Below, piece by piece: positions 54,590-63,550 of a stretch of DNA of 64,000 nt (positions are counted from its first letter, which is position 1; each line of letters opens with the position of its first letter). A program made the translations under genes and the position numbers. Origin of the DNA: Oharaeibacter diazotrophicus. Lineage in GTDB: Bacteria; Pseudomonadota; Alphaproteobacteria; Rhizobiales; Pleomorphomonadaceae. The notes below the pieces were generated by a model. That model had not been told where the DNA came from, did not search any database, and was given only the letters and a program-made list of their open reading frames with translations. Location: assembly GCF_004362745.1 (NCBI RefSeq), contig NZ_SNXY01000006.1, positions 1,240,001-1,304,000 on the forward strand, read 5' to 3'.

Positions 54590-55098
54590 GGGCGGTCCTC
54601 TGCGGTCGTCCGACCGATGTCGTCCAGCTTCTTCTGGAGCGACAGCCGGTCGAGGCTCGTCACGGGCAGGTTGACGAAGACGCCGATCCGGGCGTTCAGC
54701 TGCCGATAGGCGTCGGCGAAGGCGAGCGCCTTCTCCGTGTCCGTCCCCTCCACCGCGGCGGGGTCGGGAACGCCCCAGTGCGCCGTCATCGGCTGGCCCG
54801 GCCAGACCGGGCAGGCCTCCGCGGCGGCGCTGTCGCAGACCGTGAAGACGAAGTCCATCTTCGGCGCCCCCGCCACGGCGAACTCGTCCCAGCTCTTCGA
54901 GCGGGCGAAGGCGGTGTCGAAACCCGACTGTCGCAGCAGACGGATCGCGAAGGGATTGACCTCGCCCTTCGGCTGGCTGCCCGCCGAATGGGCGCGGAAG
55001 CGGCCCTGGCCGAGCTTGTTCAGGATGGCCTCGGCCAGGATCGAACGGGCGGAGTTGCCCGTGCAGAGGAAGAGGACGTCGAAGGTCCGGTCGGACAT
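54586..55098 (-). CDS. Low-molecular-weight phosphatase-type arsenate reductase
   Basis: The 170-residue protein has the P-loop 'LFLCTGNSARSILAEAILN' (C-x5-R-S) and 'FVFTVCDSAAAEACPVWPGQPMTAHWGVPDPAA', which is typical of ArsC/ArsI2-type LMW phosphatase reductases. It reduces arsenate by a route unrelated to the glutaredoxin-type ArsC two genes downstream. The ATG at 55098 has GGAG six bases upstream. An ATG at 55110 overlaps the arsR stop (TGATG) and is the alternative. Confidence 0.92.
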   Translation of the reverse strand: MSDRTFDVLFLCTGNSARSILAEAILNKLGQGRFRAHSAGSQPKGEVNPFAIRLLRQSGFDTAFARSKSWDEFAVAGAPKMDFVFTVCDSAAAEACPVWPGQPMTAHWGVPDPAAVEGTDTEKALAFADAYRQLNARIGVFVNLPVTSLDRLSLQKKLDDIGRTTAEDRP

Positions 55099-55109
55099 GG
55101 GGCGCTCCA

Positions 55110-55451
55110 TCAGCAGCCGCAGCTCTCGGGATCGGGCGATCCGAGACCGGCGCAGAGTTCGGGACGGCCGCCGCAGCAGTCGGCGGTGAGGAAGGTGATC
55201 AGGTCGCGCACGCGCTCGATCGCGACCGCGTAGCGGATGTTGCGTCCGTCGCGGCGCGAGACGACCAAACCGGCCCGCTCGAGATTGGCGAGGTGGAAGG
55301 ACATCGCCGTCGGCGGCACGGCGAGCTCCGCCGCGATCTCGCCCGACGGCATCCCCTCCGGACCCTTGCGGACGAGCAGCCGGAAGGCGTCCAGGCGGAC
55401 CTGGTGCCCGAGGGCGACGAAGGCGGGGACGGCTTGGAGATCGTTCAACAT
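55110..55451 (-). CDS. arsR: ArsR-family transcriptional repressor
   Basis: The 113-residue winged-helix protein has 'LGHQVRLDAFRLLVRKGPEGMPSGEIAAELAVPPTAMSFHLANLERAGLVVSRRDGRNIRYAV'. No CxC is present in the DNA-binding helix. The C-terminus instead carries 'TADCCGGRPELCAG' and a final CGC, so the As(III) site is probably C-terminal, as in some alphaproteobacterial ArsR proteins. It heads arsR-arsC(LMW)-aqpS-arsC, all overlapping or nearly so. A palindrome lies just upstream of the start. Confidence 0.93.
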   Translation of the reverse strand: MLNDLQAVPAFVALGHQVRLDAFRLLVRKGPEGMPSGEIAAELAVPPTAMSFHLANLERAGLVVSRRDGRNIRYAVAIERVRDLITFLTADCCGGRPELCAGLGSPDPESCGC

Positions 55452-55454
55452 ACA

Positions 55455-55483
55455 ATCCTACAAGCACGCTTGTAATGTCACAA
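55455..55483 (-). promoter_or_regulatory. ArsR operator and possible promoter
   Basis: TACAAGC (55459-55465) and GCTTGTA (55468-55474) form a perfect 7-base inverted repeat with a 2-base spacer. On the minus strand TTGTGA and TAGGAT flank it at 17-base spacing as tentative -35 and -10 elements. The -10 would then end only three bases from the arsR ATG, so the promoter call is less sure than the operator. Confidence 0.6.
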
Positions 55484-55510
55484 TCAAGCGGACTTCGATC
55501 TCCCGCGCGT

Positions 55511-55534
55511 GGTCGGTCGCGCGGTCGGTCGCGC
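55511..55534. repeat. Two tandem 12-base units GGTCGGTCGCGC
   Basis: The units at 55511-55522 and 55523-55534 are identical. They lie in the short gap between arsR and the end of the GGDEF-EAL gene. No function is suggested. Confidence 0.85.
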
Positions 55535-55632
55535 GCCCGCGGCGGCGGCGACGCGCGCGGCCGGAGAACCGGCCACGCGTCGGGCACCCGGGTCCGAGAT
55601 CCGATCGAAAGGGACGCCCCGTGCCGCGGGGA

Positions 55633-57855
55633 TCAGAGCGCGAGGCGGCGCGGCGCGAGGTCCTGGCGCCGGCGGTCCGGCGAGACGAAGTCCTCGAGCG
55701 CGGCGGGACGGCCGAGCAGGTAGCCCTGCAGGCGGTCGCAGCCGAGCGTGCGCAGGAGTTCGGCCTGCTCGGCGGTCTCGACGCCCTCGGCGACGCTGAC
55801 CATGCCGAGCCGGCGCGCGAGGTTCACGACCGCCTCGACGATGGCGAGGCTGGAGGGGTCGGACGCGATGGTGTCGACGAAGGAGCGGTCGATCTTGACG
55901 ACGTCCACCGGCAGGCTCTTCAGGTGCGACAGCGAGGCGTGGCCGGTGCCGAAGTCGTCGAGGGCGACGCGAACGCCGCGTTCGCGCAGCGCCCCGAGAC
56001 AGGCGCCGATCTCGTCCTGGACACCCTCCAGGAACACGGTCTCGGTGACCTCGAGGACCACTTTGGACAGGTCGACGCCGAAGCGGGCGAAGCCGGTGGT
56101 CAGGCGCTCGACGAGATCGCCGCGGGCGAAGTCCGACGAACCGACGTTGATGCCGATCGACGGTGCGAGCCCGTGCAGATCGCGCCAAAGGTGATACTGC
56201 CCGGCGACCAGACGAATCATCCGGCTGGTGACGTGGTGCGACAGGTTGGCGTCCTGCAACGCGGCGTGGAACGCGCCAGCCGGCACGACCGTCCCGTCGG
56301 CGGCGACGAGGCGGACCAGGGCCTCGAAGCTGGTGACGCCCCCGCTGGCGGCATCGACCACCGGCTGGTAGTGCGCGATCAGGCGATCCTCGAAGATGGC
56401 GCTCTCGAGCCGCTGGATCGCGCCGATCCGCTCCATGATCCGGGTGCGCAGTTCGGCGTTGAAGGCGACGCAGCCGCCGCGGACGTGCTCCTTGGCGTGA
56501 TGCAGCGCGAAGTCGGCGCTCTGGTAGCAGACGTCGGGATCGCTGCCGGGCTCGACCTCGGCGAGGCCGACGCTGACGCGTGGCATGATGCTGATCCGCC
56601 CGGCCGTGAGCGGTCGCTGCGCCAGTCGGAGGATCCGCCGCGCCAGCGCGGGAACGGCGTCGGCGGCGTCGGTGGCGACCAGCACGGCGAACTCGTCGCC
56701 GCCGAGACGATAGGCCCGGCCGCCCGCGGGCACGATCTCGGTCAGTTTGCGGGCAAGGTCGACCAGCACGAGGTCGCCGGTGGCGTGACCGTGGGCGTCG
56801 TTGATGATCTTGAAGGCGTCGAGGTCGAGCAGCAGCAGCCCGACCCGTCGGTCGCCGGCGAGCCGCGTGCGCAGGTCCTCGCGAAAGCGGCGCAGGTTGC
56901 CGAGACCGGTCAGGGCGTCCGTGTTGGCGATCTCCTCCAGCGCCTGCTTGCCGCGGTACTCCTCCGAGACGTCGCGGACGATGCCGAACAGGCTGCGCGC
57001 CTTGCCGTCGACCATCTCGACGTCGCTGACCACGTGGACCCAGCGCGCCTCGCCCGCCGGCGTCACGATGCGGTAGTCCTTGTTGACGGGGATGGCGATG
57101 CCGCGCCGCGCGGCGTCGAGGCGCAGGCGCATCTCCTCGCGGTCCTCGGGGGCGTAGCAGGCGAGCACGGTCCCCGAATCGAGCGGCGCGCCGACGGGGA
57201 TGCCGACGTTGCGGTAGACCTGATCGGACCACTGGATGGTACCGTCCTCGAGGTCGAGCCGGAAGCCGCCGACCTTGGCGGAGGCCTCGGTCTGCCGGAA
57301 CCGAGCCTCGCGCAGGTCGACCTCGTGCTTCAACTCGACGAAGTTCTCGCGCACCAGCGCCAGCTGCAGGACCGTCTCGGCGATGGCGCGGAGATCGCCG
57401 AGTTGCGCGAGCACCGTATCGGGCGCGTGCAATTCGGGACCGAGCACGCAGAGCGCGCCGATCGTCTCGCCCTCGATTCCGAGCGGGACCCCGACATAGC
57501 TGCGCACGCCCATGGTGCGGACGAGCCCGTTCGCCGCGAAGCGCGGGTCGCCGGCGGCGTCGGCGACGACGAGCGGGCGGCGGGTGTCGACCACCACCTT
57601 GCAGAAGGAGCCCGTCAGCGGAGCCTCGGTGTCGTCGGCGCCGTAGCGGGCGATGAAGCGCTGGCGGTCGTGGTCGACATAGGTCAGGAGCGCGATCGGA
57701 TAGCCGCTCGACGAGGCGGCAAGGTGCAGCACGGGGTCGAAGGTGCCGCCTTCGATCCCGAGAACCACCTCGCGGAGCTGCAACGCCTTGGCGCCGTGTA
57801 GCGACCTCTCCGACCCACCCATTCGGGCACTCGCTGGAACCTCGATGACCACCAT
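55633..57855 (-). CDS. GAF-PAS-GGDEF-EAL cyclic-di-GMP protein
   Basis: The protein has about 740 residues. It has an N-terminal GAF domain (about 30-170, 'SYVGVPLGIEGETIGALCVLG'), a PAS domain (about 190-300), then GGDEF (GGDEF motif intact at 385-389, 'YRLGGDEFAVL') and EAL (EAL intact at about 511-513). The EAL catalytic residues are kept: Asn in 'SIGINVGS', Glu in 'LEVTETVFLE', Asp-Asp in 'LDDFGTGHASL', Lys in 'KIDRSFV' and 'AEGVETAEQAELL'. Both synthesis and breakdown of c-di-GMP are possible. Starts at 57855 and 57822 are both plausible; no ribosome-binding site decides. Confidence 0.93.
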   Translation of the reverse strand: MVVIEVPASARMGGSERSLHGAKALQLREVVLGIEGGTFDPVLHLAASSSGYPIALLTYVDHDRQRFIARYGADDTEAPLTGSFCKVVVDTRRPLVVADAAGDPRFAANGLVRTMGVRSYVGVPLGIEGETIGALCVLGPELHAPDTVLAQLGDLRAIAETVLQLALVRENFVELKHEVDLREARFRQTEASAKVGGFRLDLEDGTIQWSDQVYRNVGIPVGAPLDSGTVLACYAPEDREEMRLRLDAARRGIAIPVNKDYRIVTPAGEARWVHVVSDVEMVDGKARSLFGIVRDVSEEYRGKQALEEIANTDALTGLGNLRRFREDLRTRLAGDRRVGLLLLDLDAFKIINDAHGHATGDLVLVDLARKLTEIVPAGGRAYRLGGDEFAVLVATDAADAVPALARRILRLAQRPLTAGRISIMPRVSVGLAEVEPGSDPDVCYQSADFALHHAKEHVRGGCVAFNAELRTRIMERIGAIQRLESAIFEDRLIAHYQPVVDAASGGVTSFEALVRLVAADGTVVPAGAFHAALQDANLSHHVTSRMIRLVAGQYHLWRDLHGLAPSIGINVGSSDFARGDLVERLTTGFARFGVDLSKVVLEVTETVFLEGVQDEIGACLGALRERGVRVALDDFGTGHASLSHLKSLPVDVVKIDRSFVDTIASDPSSLAIVEAVVNLARRLGMVSVAEGVETAEQAELLRTLGCDRLQGYLLGRPAALEDFVSPDRRRQDLAPRRLAL

Positions 57856-58034
57856 CGAAGATGATACATCTTGAGCGGTCCAGGAGTTAATATTGTGTGT
57901 TCTTCGATCGCGGCGGGCAATCGCCGCGCGTCTTTCCATTTATGCGCGCACAACCTTAACACGGCGACGGCGGGTTGACGCAAGGGAATGCGTCCCCTCG
58001 TCGCGATATGTCGGATGTTCCCCGGCGGGATCGG

Positions 58035-59213
58035 TCAGCGCCAGCCGGCGGCGAGTTCGCGGATGCGCTCGCCGACGCGGCGGCGGGCGCGGGCGAGACG
58101 TCCGGGCTCTTCGGCGGCGACGGTCATGTCGTTGCCGCGCCACGTAAAGCCGTCGCCGGCGAGCGCGGCCGCCCACAGCAGCGGCAGCGCGGCGTCGCGC
58201 AGCAGCTTGGCGGCGAGACCGCGCACCGACAGCGGCCAGCCGGAGACCCGGTCGAGCGCCACCTCGGCGCCGTACCAGACCAGGGCGTAGGCCGCGACCG
58301 CCTCGGCCGGCCAGACGCCGTTCGCCGCGAGCACGACGGCGCCGGCGATCGGTAGCGCGCCGCCGGCGAGGAGCTCGGGCGCGAAGAACAGCGGGAAGGA
58401 GGCGCGGCGCAGCCGGGCCCAGCGCAGCTGACGGCGCCAGACCTCGCCGATGGTGCGCCGGCCGAGCGGCTGCGGATAGGGCCGGTCGACGAGCCGGACC
58501 GAGAGGCCGGCCTCGCGCACCACCTTGGTGGAAGCGGCGTCCTCGGCCACCTCGGCGGCGAGACGGTCGATGCCGCCGGCGCGGTCGAGCAGCGGACGGT
58601 ACCAGAACATCGACTTGCCCTGGGCGAAGCCGAGGCCGACGGTGTCGGCGACCAGCTGCCAGCGCGCCTGGAAGCCGTTGAGCCAGGCGCATTCGACCTC
58701 GGCCCACAGGTTGGCGGGCGCGACACCGATCGGCGGCGAGCAGACGAGGCCGGTGCGCTCGTCCCAGCGCGCCATCGAGCGGCCGAGGAAGTCGGGCGCC
58801 ATCAGCACGTTGCTGTCGACCATGGCGATCCAGTCGTGCCGCGCCGCCGCCCAGCCCTTGACCACGTTGTTGAGCTTGGGGTTGACGCTGATGCGGTCGT
58901 CGCCGACCAGCAGCCGCGCCTCGCGCTCCGGATGGGCGGCGATCAGCCGGCGCACCAGCGGCACCACCGGATCGTCGGCCGAGGCGACGCAGAACACGAT
59001 CTCGTAGTCGGGATGGTCGAGCCCGAAGCTGCTGGCGAGCGTCGCCTCGACCGCGTTCTCGAGCCCGCAGACCGGCCGGAGCAGCGTCACCGGCGGGCGG
59101 CGCGCCGACAGCGCGCTCGAGCCCGGGCGCCGGCGCGCGCGCCACGCGGCGAGGGCGACGCCGGTGAGCTGCACCGCCATCGCGAACCCACAGAAGGTCG
59201 ACAGGGTCTCCAT
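58035..59213 (-). CDS. Ceramide-glucosyltransferase-like (GT21) membrane glycosyltransferase
   Basis: The 392-residue protein has an N-terminal helix (METLSTFCGFAMAVQLTGVALAAW), a GT-A catalytic domain and C-terminal membrane helices. 'VTLLRPVCGLENAVEATLASSFGLDHPDYEIVFCVASADDP', 'NPKLNNVVKG', 'MVDSNVLMAPDFL' (the D-x-D-like metal site) and the 'RRQLRWARLRR' motif (QxxRW) are typical of GT21. Related enzymes glucosylate ceramide, or act in hopanoid synthesis as HpnI. The lipid acceptor is unknown. It is divergent, by 198 bases, from the adenylation-acyltransferase fusion gene. Confidence 0.88.
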   Translation of the reverse strand: METLSTFCGFAMAVQLTGVALAAWRARRRPGSSALSARRPPVTLLRPVCGLENAVEATLASSFGLDHPDYEIVFCVASADDPVVPLVRRLIAAHPEREARLLVGDDRISVNPKLNNVVKGWAAARHDWIAMVDSNVLMAPDFLGRSMARWDERTGLVCSPPIGVAPANLWAEVECAWLNGFQARWQLVADTVGLGFAQGKSMFWYRPLLDRAGGIDRLAAEVAEDAASTKVVREAGLSVRLVDRPYPQPLGRRTIGEVWRRQLRWARLRRASFPLFFAPELLAGGALPIAGAVVLAANGVWPAEAVAAYALVWYGAEVALDRVSGWPLSVRGLAAKLLRDAALPLLWAAALAGDGFTWRGNDMTVAAEEPGRLARARRRVGERIRELAAGWR

Positions 59214-59411
59214 GCGGCCGTGTCTCCGGATCCAGGAATTCCAGCGACTAACCCAGCCTCGTGACAGTCGCGCGAAGGCCGGCGTACCCGGACATGTCAG
59301 CGTGGCGACGGCGACGACCGACCATGATGGCGTCACGATCCGGTCGCCGATGTCGCGCGCGGCCGGCGAAGCGGCCGCGCGAACGGGTGGCGGCACGTCC
59401 GGGGAGCGGCG

Positions 59412-61982
59412 ATGGAAGACTGGTTCTGGCGGGAACTCGGCGCGCACGGCGCGCGGCCGGCGCTGATCGTCCCGGGGCGCGACCCGGTCCGCTACGACGA
59501 ACTCGCCGACAGGGCGCGCGACTTCGCCGCCCGGCTCGGACCGGGGCGCCGGCTGGTCGCGGTCGAGGCGGCACCGTCCGACCACGCCGTGACGGCCTGG
59601 CTCGGGGCCCTCGTCGGCGGCCACGCGGTCGCCCTCGTCGCGCCCGACGACGCCGCGGCGCGGCACGCCTTCGCCGACCGATTCGCCCCCGACGCCACCG
59701 TCCGCCGCGTCGCCGGCCGCTGGCGGCTCGAGGAGTCGGCGCCCCCGTCCGACGGCGACCGGCGCCTTCATCCCGACCTCGCGGAGATGCTGGTGACCTC
59801 CGGCAGCACCGGCTGCGGCAAGGCCGTGCGGCTGTCGCGGCGCGCCGTCGACACCAACGCCCGCGCGATCGCCCGCTATCTCGGCCTCTCGCCCGCCGAC
59901 CGCGCCGCGCTGGTGCTGCCGCTCCACTACAGCTACGGCCTCTCGGTGCTGGCCTCGCACCTCGCCGTCGGCGCGTCGGTCGACCTCGGCTTCGGCTCGG
60001 TGCTCGACGACGGCTTCGTCGACCGCCTCGCCGCCTCGGGCTGCACCGGCCTCGCCGGGGTGCCCTACACCTACGACCTCCTGGAGCGGATCGGCTTCCG
60101 CGACCGCATGCCGGCGGGCCTGCGTACCATGACCGTCGCGGGCGGACGGCCCTCCCCCGACCTCGTCGTCGCCTACGACGCGGCGATGCGTCGAACCGGC
60201 GGCCGCTTCTTCGCCATGTACGGCCAGACCGAGGCGACGGCGCGGATCGCCTACCTGCCGCCGGAGCGGGCCGCCGACGCGCCCGACCGGATCGGCGTCG
60301 CCATCCCCGGCGGCAGCCTCGCGTTGGTCGGCGACGACGGCCGGCCGGTGACGGCGCCGGGCGCCGTCGGCGAACTCGTCTACCGCGGCCCCAACGTGAT
60401 GATGGGCTACGCCGAGACCGCCGCGGACCTCGCCCGCGGCCACGAGGTCGAGACGCTCGCCACCGGCGACCTCGCCGAGGTCGACGCCGACGGGCTCTAC
60501 CGCATCGTCGGCCGCCGCGCGCGCTTCTCCAAGATCGCCGGCGTGCGCGTCGGCCACGACGCCGTCGAGGCGGCGCTGCGGCGCGAGGGCGTCGTCGCGG
60601 CCGTCACCGGCGACGACCGCGGCCTCGCCGCCGCCTTCGTCGGGGCCCGGGCGGTCGAGGACGTCCGGCGCCGCCTCGCCGCGGTGGCCGGGCTGACGCT
60701 CCGCCACGTCCGCGCGGTCAGGGTCGACGACCTGCCGCGGCTCGCTTCCGGCAAGGTCGACCTCGCCGCGGTCGGCCGGCTCTGCGCCGCGCCGGCGCCG
60801 CGCGACGCCGGCCTCGCCGCCGCCTTCCGCGAGGTGTTCTACCCGCACCCGGTCGCCGACGGCGACAGCTTCGCCGCGCTCGCCGGCGACAGCCTGCGCT
60901 ACGTCGAGATCTCCGCCCTGCTCGAACAGCGCCTCGGCCGCATCCCCGAGGGCTGGGAGACCATGACGCTGGCCGACCTGACGCGGCTCGGCCGCGAGGA
61001 CGGCGGCCCGGGCCGGTCGATCCGGATCGACCTCCTGATCCGCGCCCTCGCGATCCTGCTGGTGGTGACCCAGCACGCCACGCTGTGGCCGATCCCGGGG
61101 GGATCGGCGGCGATGACCGTATTGATCGGCTTCGGCCTCGCCCGCTTCCAGCGCGACAGCCTCGCCGCCGGCGACCTCGGCCGCGTGCTGCGCCCGCTCG
61201 CCTCGGTGCTGGCGCCCTATTACGCGCTGGTCGCCGCCTACGCGCTCGTCTGGGACCAAGTGCCGTGGGCGTCGGTGTTCCTCGTCGGCAACTTCGGGAT
61301 CGCCGACCCGGTCAGGCACACCATGCTGCCGTTTCTCTACTGGTACGTCGAGGTCTACGCCCAGACCATGCTGCTGCTCGCCGCCGTGTTCTCGGTGCCG
61401 GCGGTGCGGCGGGCGGCCGGACGCGATCCGTTCCGGCTCGGTCTCGTCTTCCTCGCCGTCGGCGTCGCCGCCCATTTCGCCGGGCCGGCGCTGTGGCCCA
61501 TCGGCGACCGGAAGATCTTCACCCTGCCCTGGGTGCTGCCGCTCGCCGCCTTCGGCTGGTGCGCCGCCGTCGCCGACACGCCGGCCCGCCGGGCGGTGGT
61601 GCTCGCCGTCGCGGCCGTGGCGATGCCGCTCTTCGCCTGGACCGGCGGCAACTGGACCGGCGCCTGGGTGCTCTACGGCCTTCAGATCGCCGTGATCGCC
61701 GCCCTCCTCCACCTCCGCACGATACGGCTGCCCGCTCCGCTCGCCGCGGGCGTGCTGGCGCTCGCGACCGCGAGCTTCCACGTCTACCTGTTCCACCGCT
61801 TCGTCCCGGAGCTCTTCCTCGCCCATCTCGAGCCGCATCTCGGCGCCGGCGCCTTCGCGGCGGTGTCCGTGGTCGGCGGTGTGCTGTTCGGCTGGTCGGT
61901 GCACCGGCTGGTCCGCGAACTGCGCGCTCGGATGGCGGCGCGGCACGGCGCCGGTGCGATGGCGCCGCCGGCACGGTCCTGA
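59412..61982 (+). CDS. Adenylation-carrier-membrane acyltransferase fusion protein
   Basis: The 856-residue protein has three parts. Residues 1-455 form an adenylate-forming domain, with 'TSGSTGCGK' at 129-137, 'YGQTE' at 270-274, 'TGD' at 351-353 and Lys448 in 'ASGKVD'. Residues 465-530 form a carrier domain with Ser494 in 'LAGDSLRYVEI', the likely phosphopantetheine site. Residues 540-840 have about ten transmembrane helices beginning 'RALAILLVVTQHATLW', resembling acyltransferase_3 (OafA) proteins, with the conserved His. It could activate an acid, hold it as a thioester and pass it to a surface or lipid acceptor, like DltA-DltC-DltB in one chain. Substrate and acceptor are unknown. Confidence 0.87.
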   Translation: MEDWFWRELGAHGARPALIVPGRDPVRYDELADRARDFAARLGPGRRLVAVEAAPSDHAVTAWLGALVGGHAVALVAPDDAAARHAFADRFAPDATVRRVAGRWRLEESAPPSDGDRRLHPDLAEMLVTSGSTGCGKAVRLSRRAVDTNARAIARYLGLSPADRAALVLPLHYSYGLSVLASHLAVGASVDLGFGSVLDDGFVDRLAASGCTGLAGVPYTYDLLERIGFRDRMPAGLRTMTVAGGRPSPDLVVAYDAAMRRTGGRFFAMYGQTEATARIAYLPPERAADAPDRIGVAIPGGSLALVGDDGRPVTAPGAVGELVYRGPNVMMGYAETAADLARGHEVETLATGDLAEVDADGLYRIVGRRARFSKIAGVRVGHDAVEAALRREGVVAAVTGDDRGLAAAFVGARAVEDVRRRLAAVAGLTLRHVRAVRVDDLPRLASGKVDLAAVGRLCAAPAPRDAGLAAAFREVFYPHPVADGDSFAALAGDSLRYVEISALLEQRLGRIPEGWETMTLADLTRLGREDGGPGRSIRIDLLIRALAILLVVTQHATLWPIPGGSAAMTVLIGFGLARFQRDSLAAGDLGRVLRPLASVLAPYYALVAAYALVWDQVPWASVFLVGNFGIADPVRHTMLPFLYWYVEVYAQTMLLLAAVFSVPAVRRAAGRDPFRLGLVFLAVGVAAHFAGPALWPIGDRKIFTLPWVLPLAAFGWCAAVADTPARRAVVLAVAAVAMPLFAWTGGNWTGAWVLYGLQIAVIAALLHLRTIRLPAPLAAGVLALATASFHVYLFHRFVPELFLAHLEPHLGAGAFAAVSVVGGVLFGWSVHRLVRELRARMAARHGAGAMAPPARS

Positions 61983-62062
61983 TACCGGGTGTCGGACCGG
62001 CGGCGGTTGCCGAGGGCGGGCGGCTCCCCTATGTCGAGGGTCCGATCCAGGGAGCGCCGCCG

Positions 62063-63529
62063 ATGTGGACCGCCCACCGCTACCACGACCTCGCCGACCG
62101 CCTCTACGCGGAGGTCGCGCCGGTGCCGGTGCGCGCGCCGACACTGGTGGCGCTCGACGAGACGCTCGCCGCCGACCTCGGCCTCGAGCCCGCGTGGCTG
62201 CGCTCGCCCGAGGGCGTCGCCGCCCTCGCCGGCAACGCCGTGCTGCCCGGCACGCGGCCGGTCGCACTCGCCTATGCCGGCCACCAGTTCGGCCAGTTCG
62301 TGCCGAGCCTCGGCGACGGCCGCGCGGTGCTGCTCGGCGAGGTCGTCGCGACGGACGGCCGGCGCCGCGAGATCCAGCTGAAGGGCTCGGGACGGACGCC
62401 GTTCTCGCGCGGCGGCGACGGCCGTGCCGCGCTCGGCCCGATGCTGCGCGAGTTCGTGATCTCCGCCGCCATGGCCGGCCTCGGCATCCCGACCACCCGG
62501 TCGCTGGCGGTGATCGCCACCGGCGAGCCGGTCCGCCGCGAGACCATGCTGCCGGGCGCGATCGTCGTCCGCGTCGCCGAAAGCCACGTCCGCGTCGGCA
62601 CCTTCCAGTATTTCGCCGCCCGCGGCGACCGCGAGGCGCTCGCGCTCCTGGTCGACGACGTGGTGGCGCGCAGCTATCCCGAGCTCGCGGCCACCGCCGG
62701 ACCCGAGCGCGCCGCGGCGCTGCTCGACGCCGCCTGCGCGCGGCAGGCGAAGCTGGTGGCCTCTTGGATGGGCGTCGGCTTCGTCCACGGCGTGATGAAC
62801 ACCGACAACGTCGCGCTCGCAGGCGAGACGATCGACTACGGCCCCTGCGCCTTCCTCGACGCCTACGATCCCGCCACGGTGTTCAGCTCGATCGACCGGA
62901 TCGGCCGCTACGCCTTCGCCAACCAGCCGCACATGGCGGGCTGGGCGATGGCGCGCCTCGCCGAGGCGCTGCTGCCGCTCCTCGCCGACGACCGCGACCG
63001 CGCCGTCGCGATCGCCCAGGCCGCGATCGACCGCATGGCCGCCGCCTCGACACGCGCCTACGACGCCGTCATGGCCGCCAAGATCGGCCTCGCCGCCGAC
63101 GATCCCGCCGCGCGCGACCTCGTCACCCGCCTGCTCGCCGCGATGGCGGCGACGGCAGCCGACCATACCGCCACCTTCACGGCCCTGACGGACGCAACCG
63201 CCGATCCCGCGGCGGTACCGGCGCTCGCCGCACGCCTCTCGTCATCCGAACTGGCCGCTTGGCTCGAAGACCACCGCGCCGCGGTCGCCGCCGGGACGGG
63301 CGCCGCCGCGGCGGCGGTCGCGCGGATGCGGGCGGCGAACCCGCGCTTCGTGCCGCGCAACCACCGCGTCGAGGCGGCGCTGGCGGCCGCGGCCGAGGGC
63401 GACCTCGGCCCGCTCGGCGATCTCCTCGCCGTCGTCCGGCGGCCCTTCGACGAGCACCCGGCCCTCTCCGCGCTCGCCGAACCGCCGCCGCCGGGCGGCG
63501 GGATCTACCGCACCTTCTGCGGCACCTGA
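62063..63529 (+). CDS. selO: Protein adenylyltransferase SelO
   Basis: The 488-residue pseudokinase transfers AMP from ATP to protein hydroxyls and takes part in redox stress responses. Family segments are 'LAYAGHQFGQFVPSLGDGRAVLLGEV', 'QLKGSGRTPFSRGGDGRAALGPMLREFVISAAMAGLGIPTTRSLAV', 'GVMNTDNVALAGETIDYGPCAFLD' and the C-terminal 'GGGIYRTFCGT', whose Cys occupies the position near the selenocysteine of animal SelO. GGAG lies eight bases before the ATG. The much longer open frame upstream is a shadow of the fusion gene. Confidence 0.95.
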   Translation: MWTAHRYHDLADRLYAEVAPVPVRAPTLVALDETLAADLGLEPAWLRSPEGVAALAGNAVLPGTRPVALAYAGHQFGQFVPSLGDGRAVLLGEVVATDGRRREIQLKGSGRTPFSRGGDGRAALGPMLREFVISAAMAGLGIPTTRSLAVIATGEPVRRETMLPGAIVVRVAESHVRVGTFQYFAARGDREALALLVDDVVARSYPELAATAGPERAAALLDAACARQAKLVASWMGVGFVHGVMNTDNVALAGETIDYGPCAFLDAYDPATVFSSIDRIGRYAFANQPHMAGWAMARLAEALLPLLADDRDRAVAIAQAAIDRMAAASTRAYDAVMAAKIGLAADDPAARDLVTRLLAAMAATAADHTATFTALTDATADPAAVPALAARLSSSELAAWLEDHRAAVAAGTGAAAAAVARMRAANPRFVPRNHRVEAALAAAAEGDLGPLGDLLAVVRRPFDEHPALSALAEPPPPGGGIYRTFCGT

Positions 63530-63550
63530 CGAGCCGATCCGGGCCGCGTG

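Noticed and set aside
59261-62062. Continuous frame upstream of selO suggesting a 1400-residue fusion
   Set aside because: The upstream part is an Arg/Pro-rich shadow of the adenylation-acyltransferase gene; SelO has its own ATG and ribosome-binding site at 62063.
59214-62267. Open minus-strand frame extending the glycosyltransferase by 1000 residues
   Set aside because: It is antisense to the fusion gene; the conserved GT21 start is at 59213.
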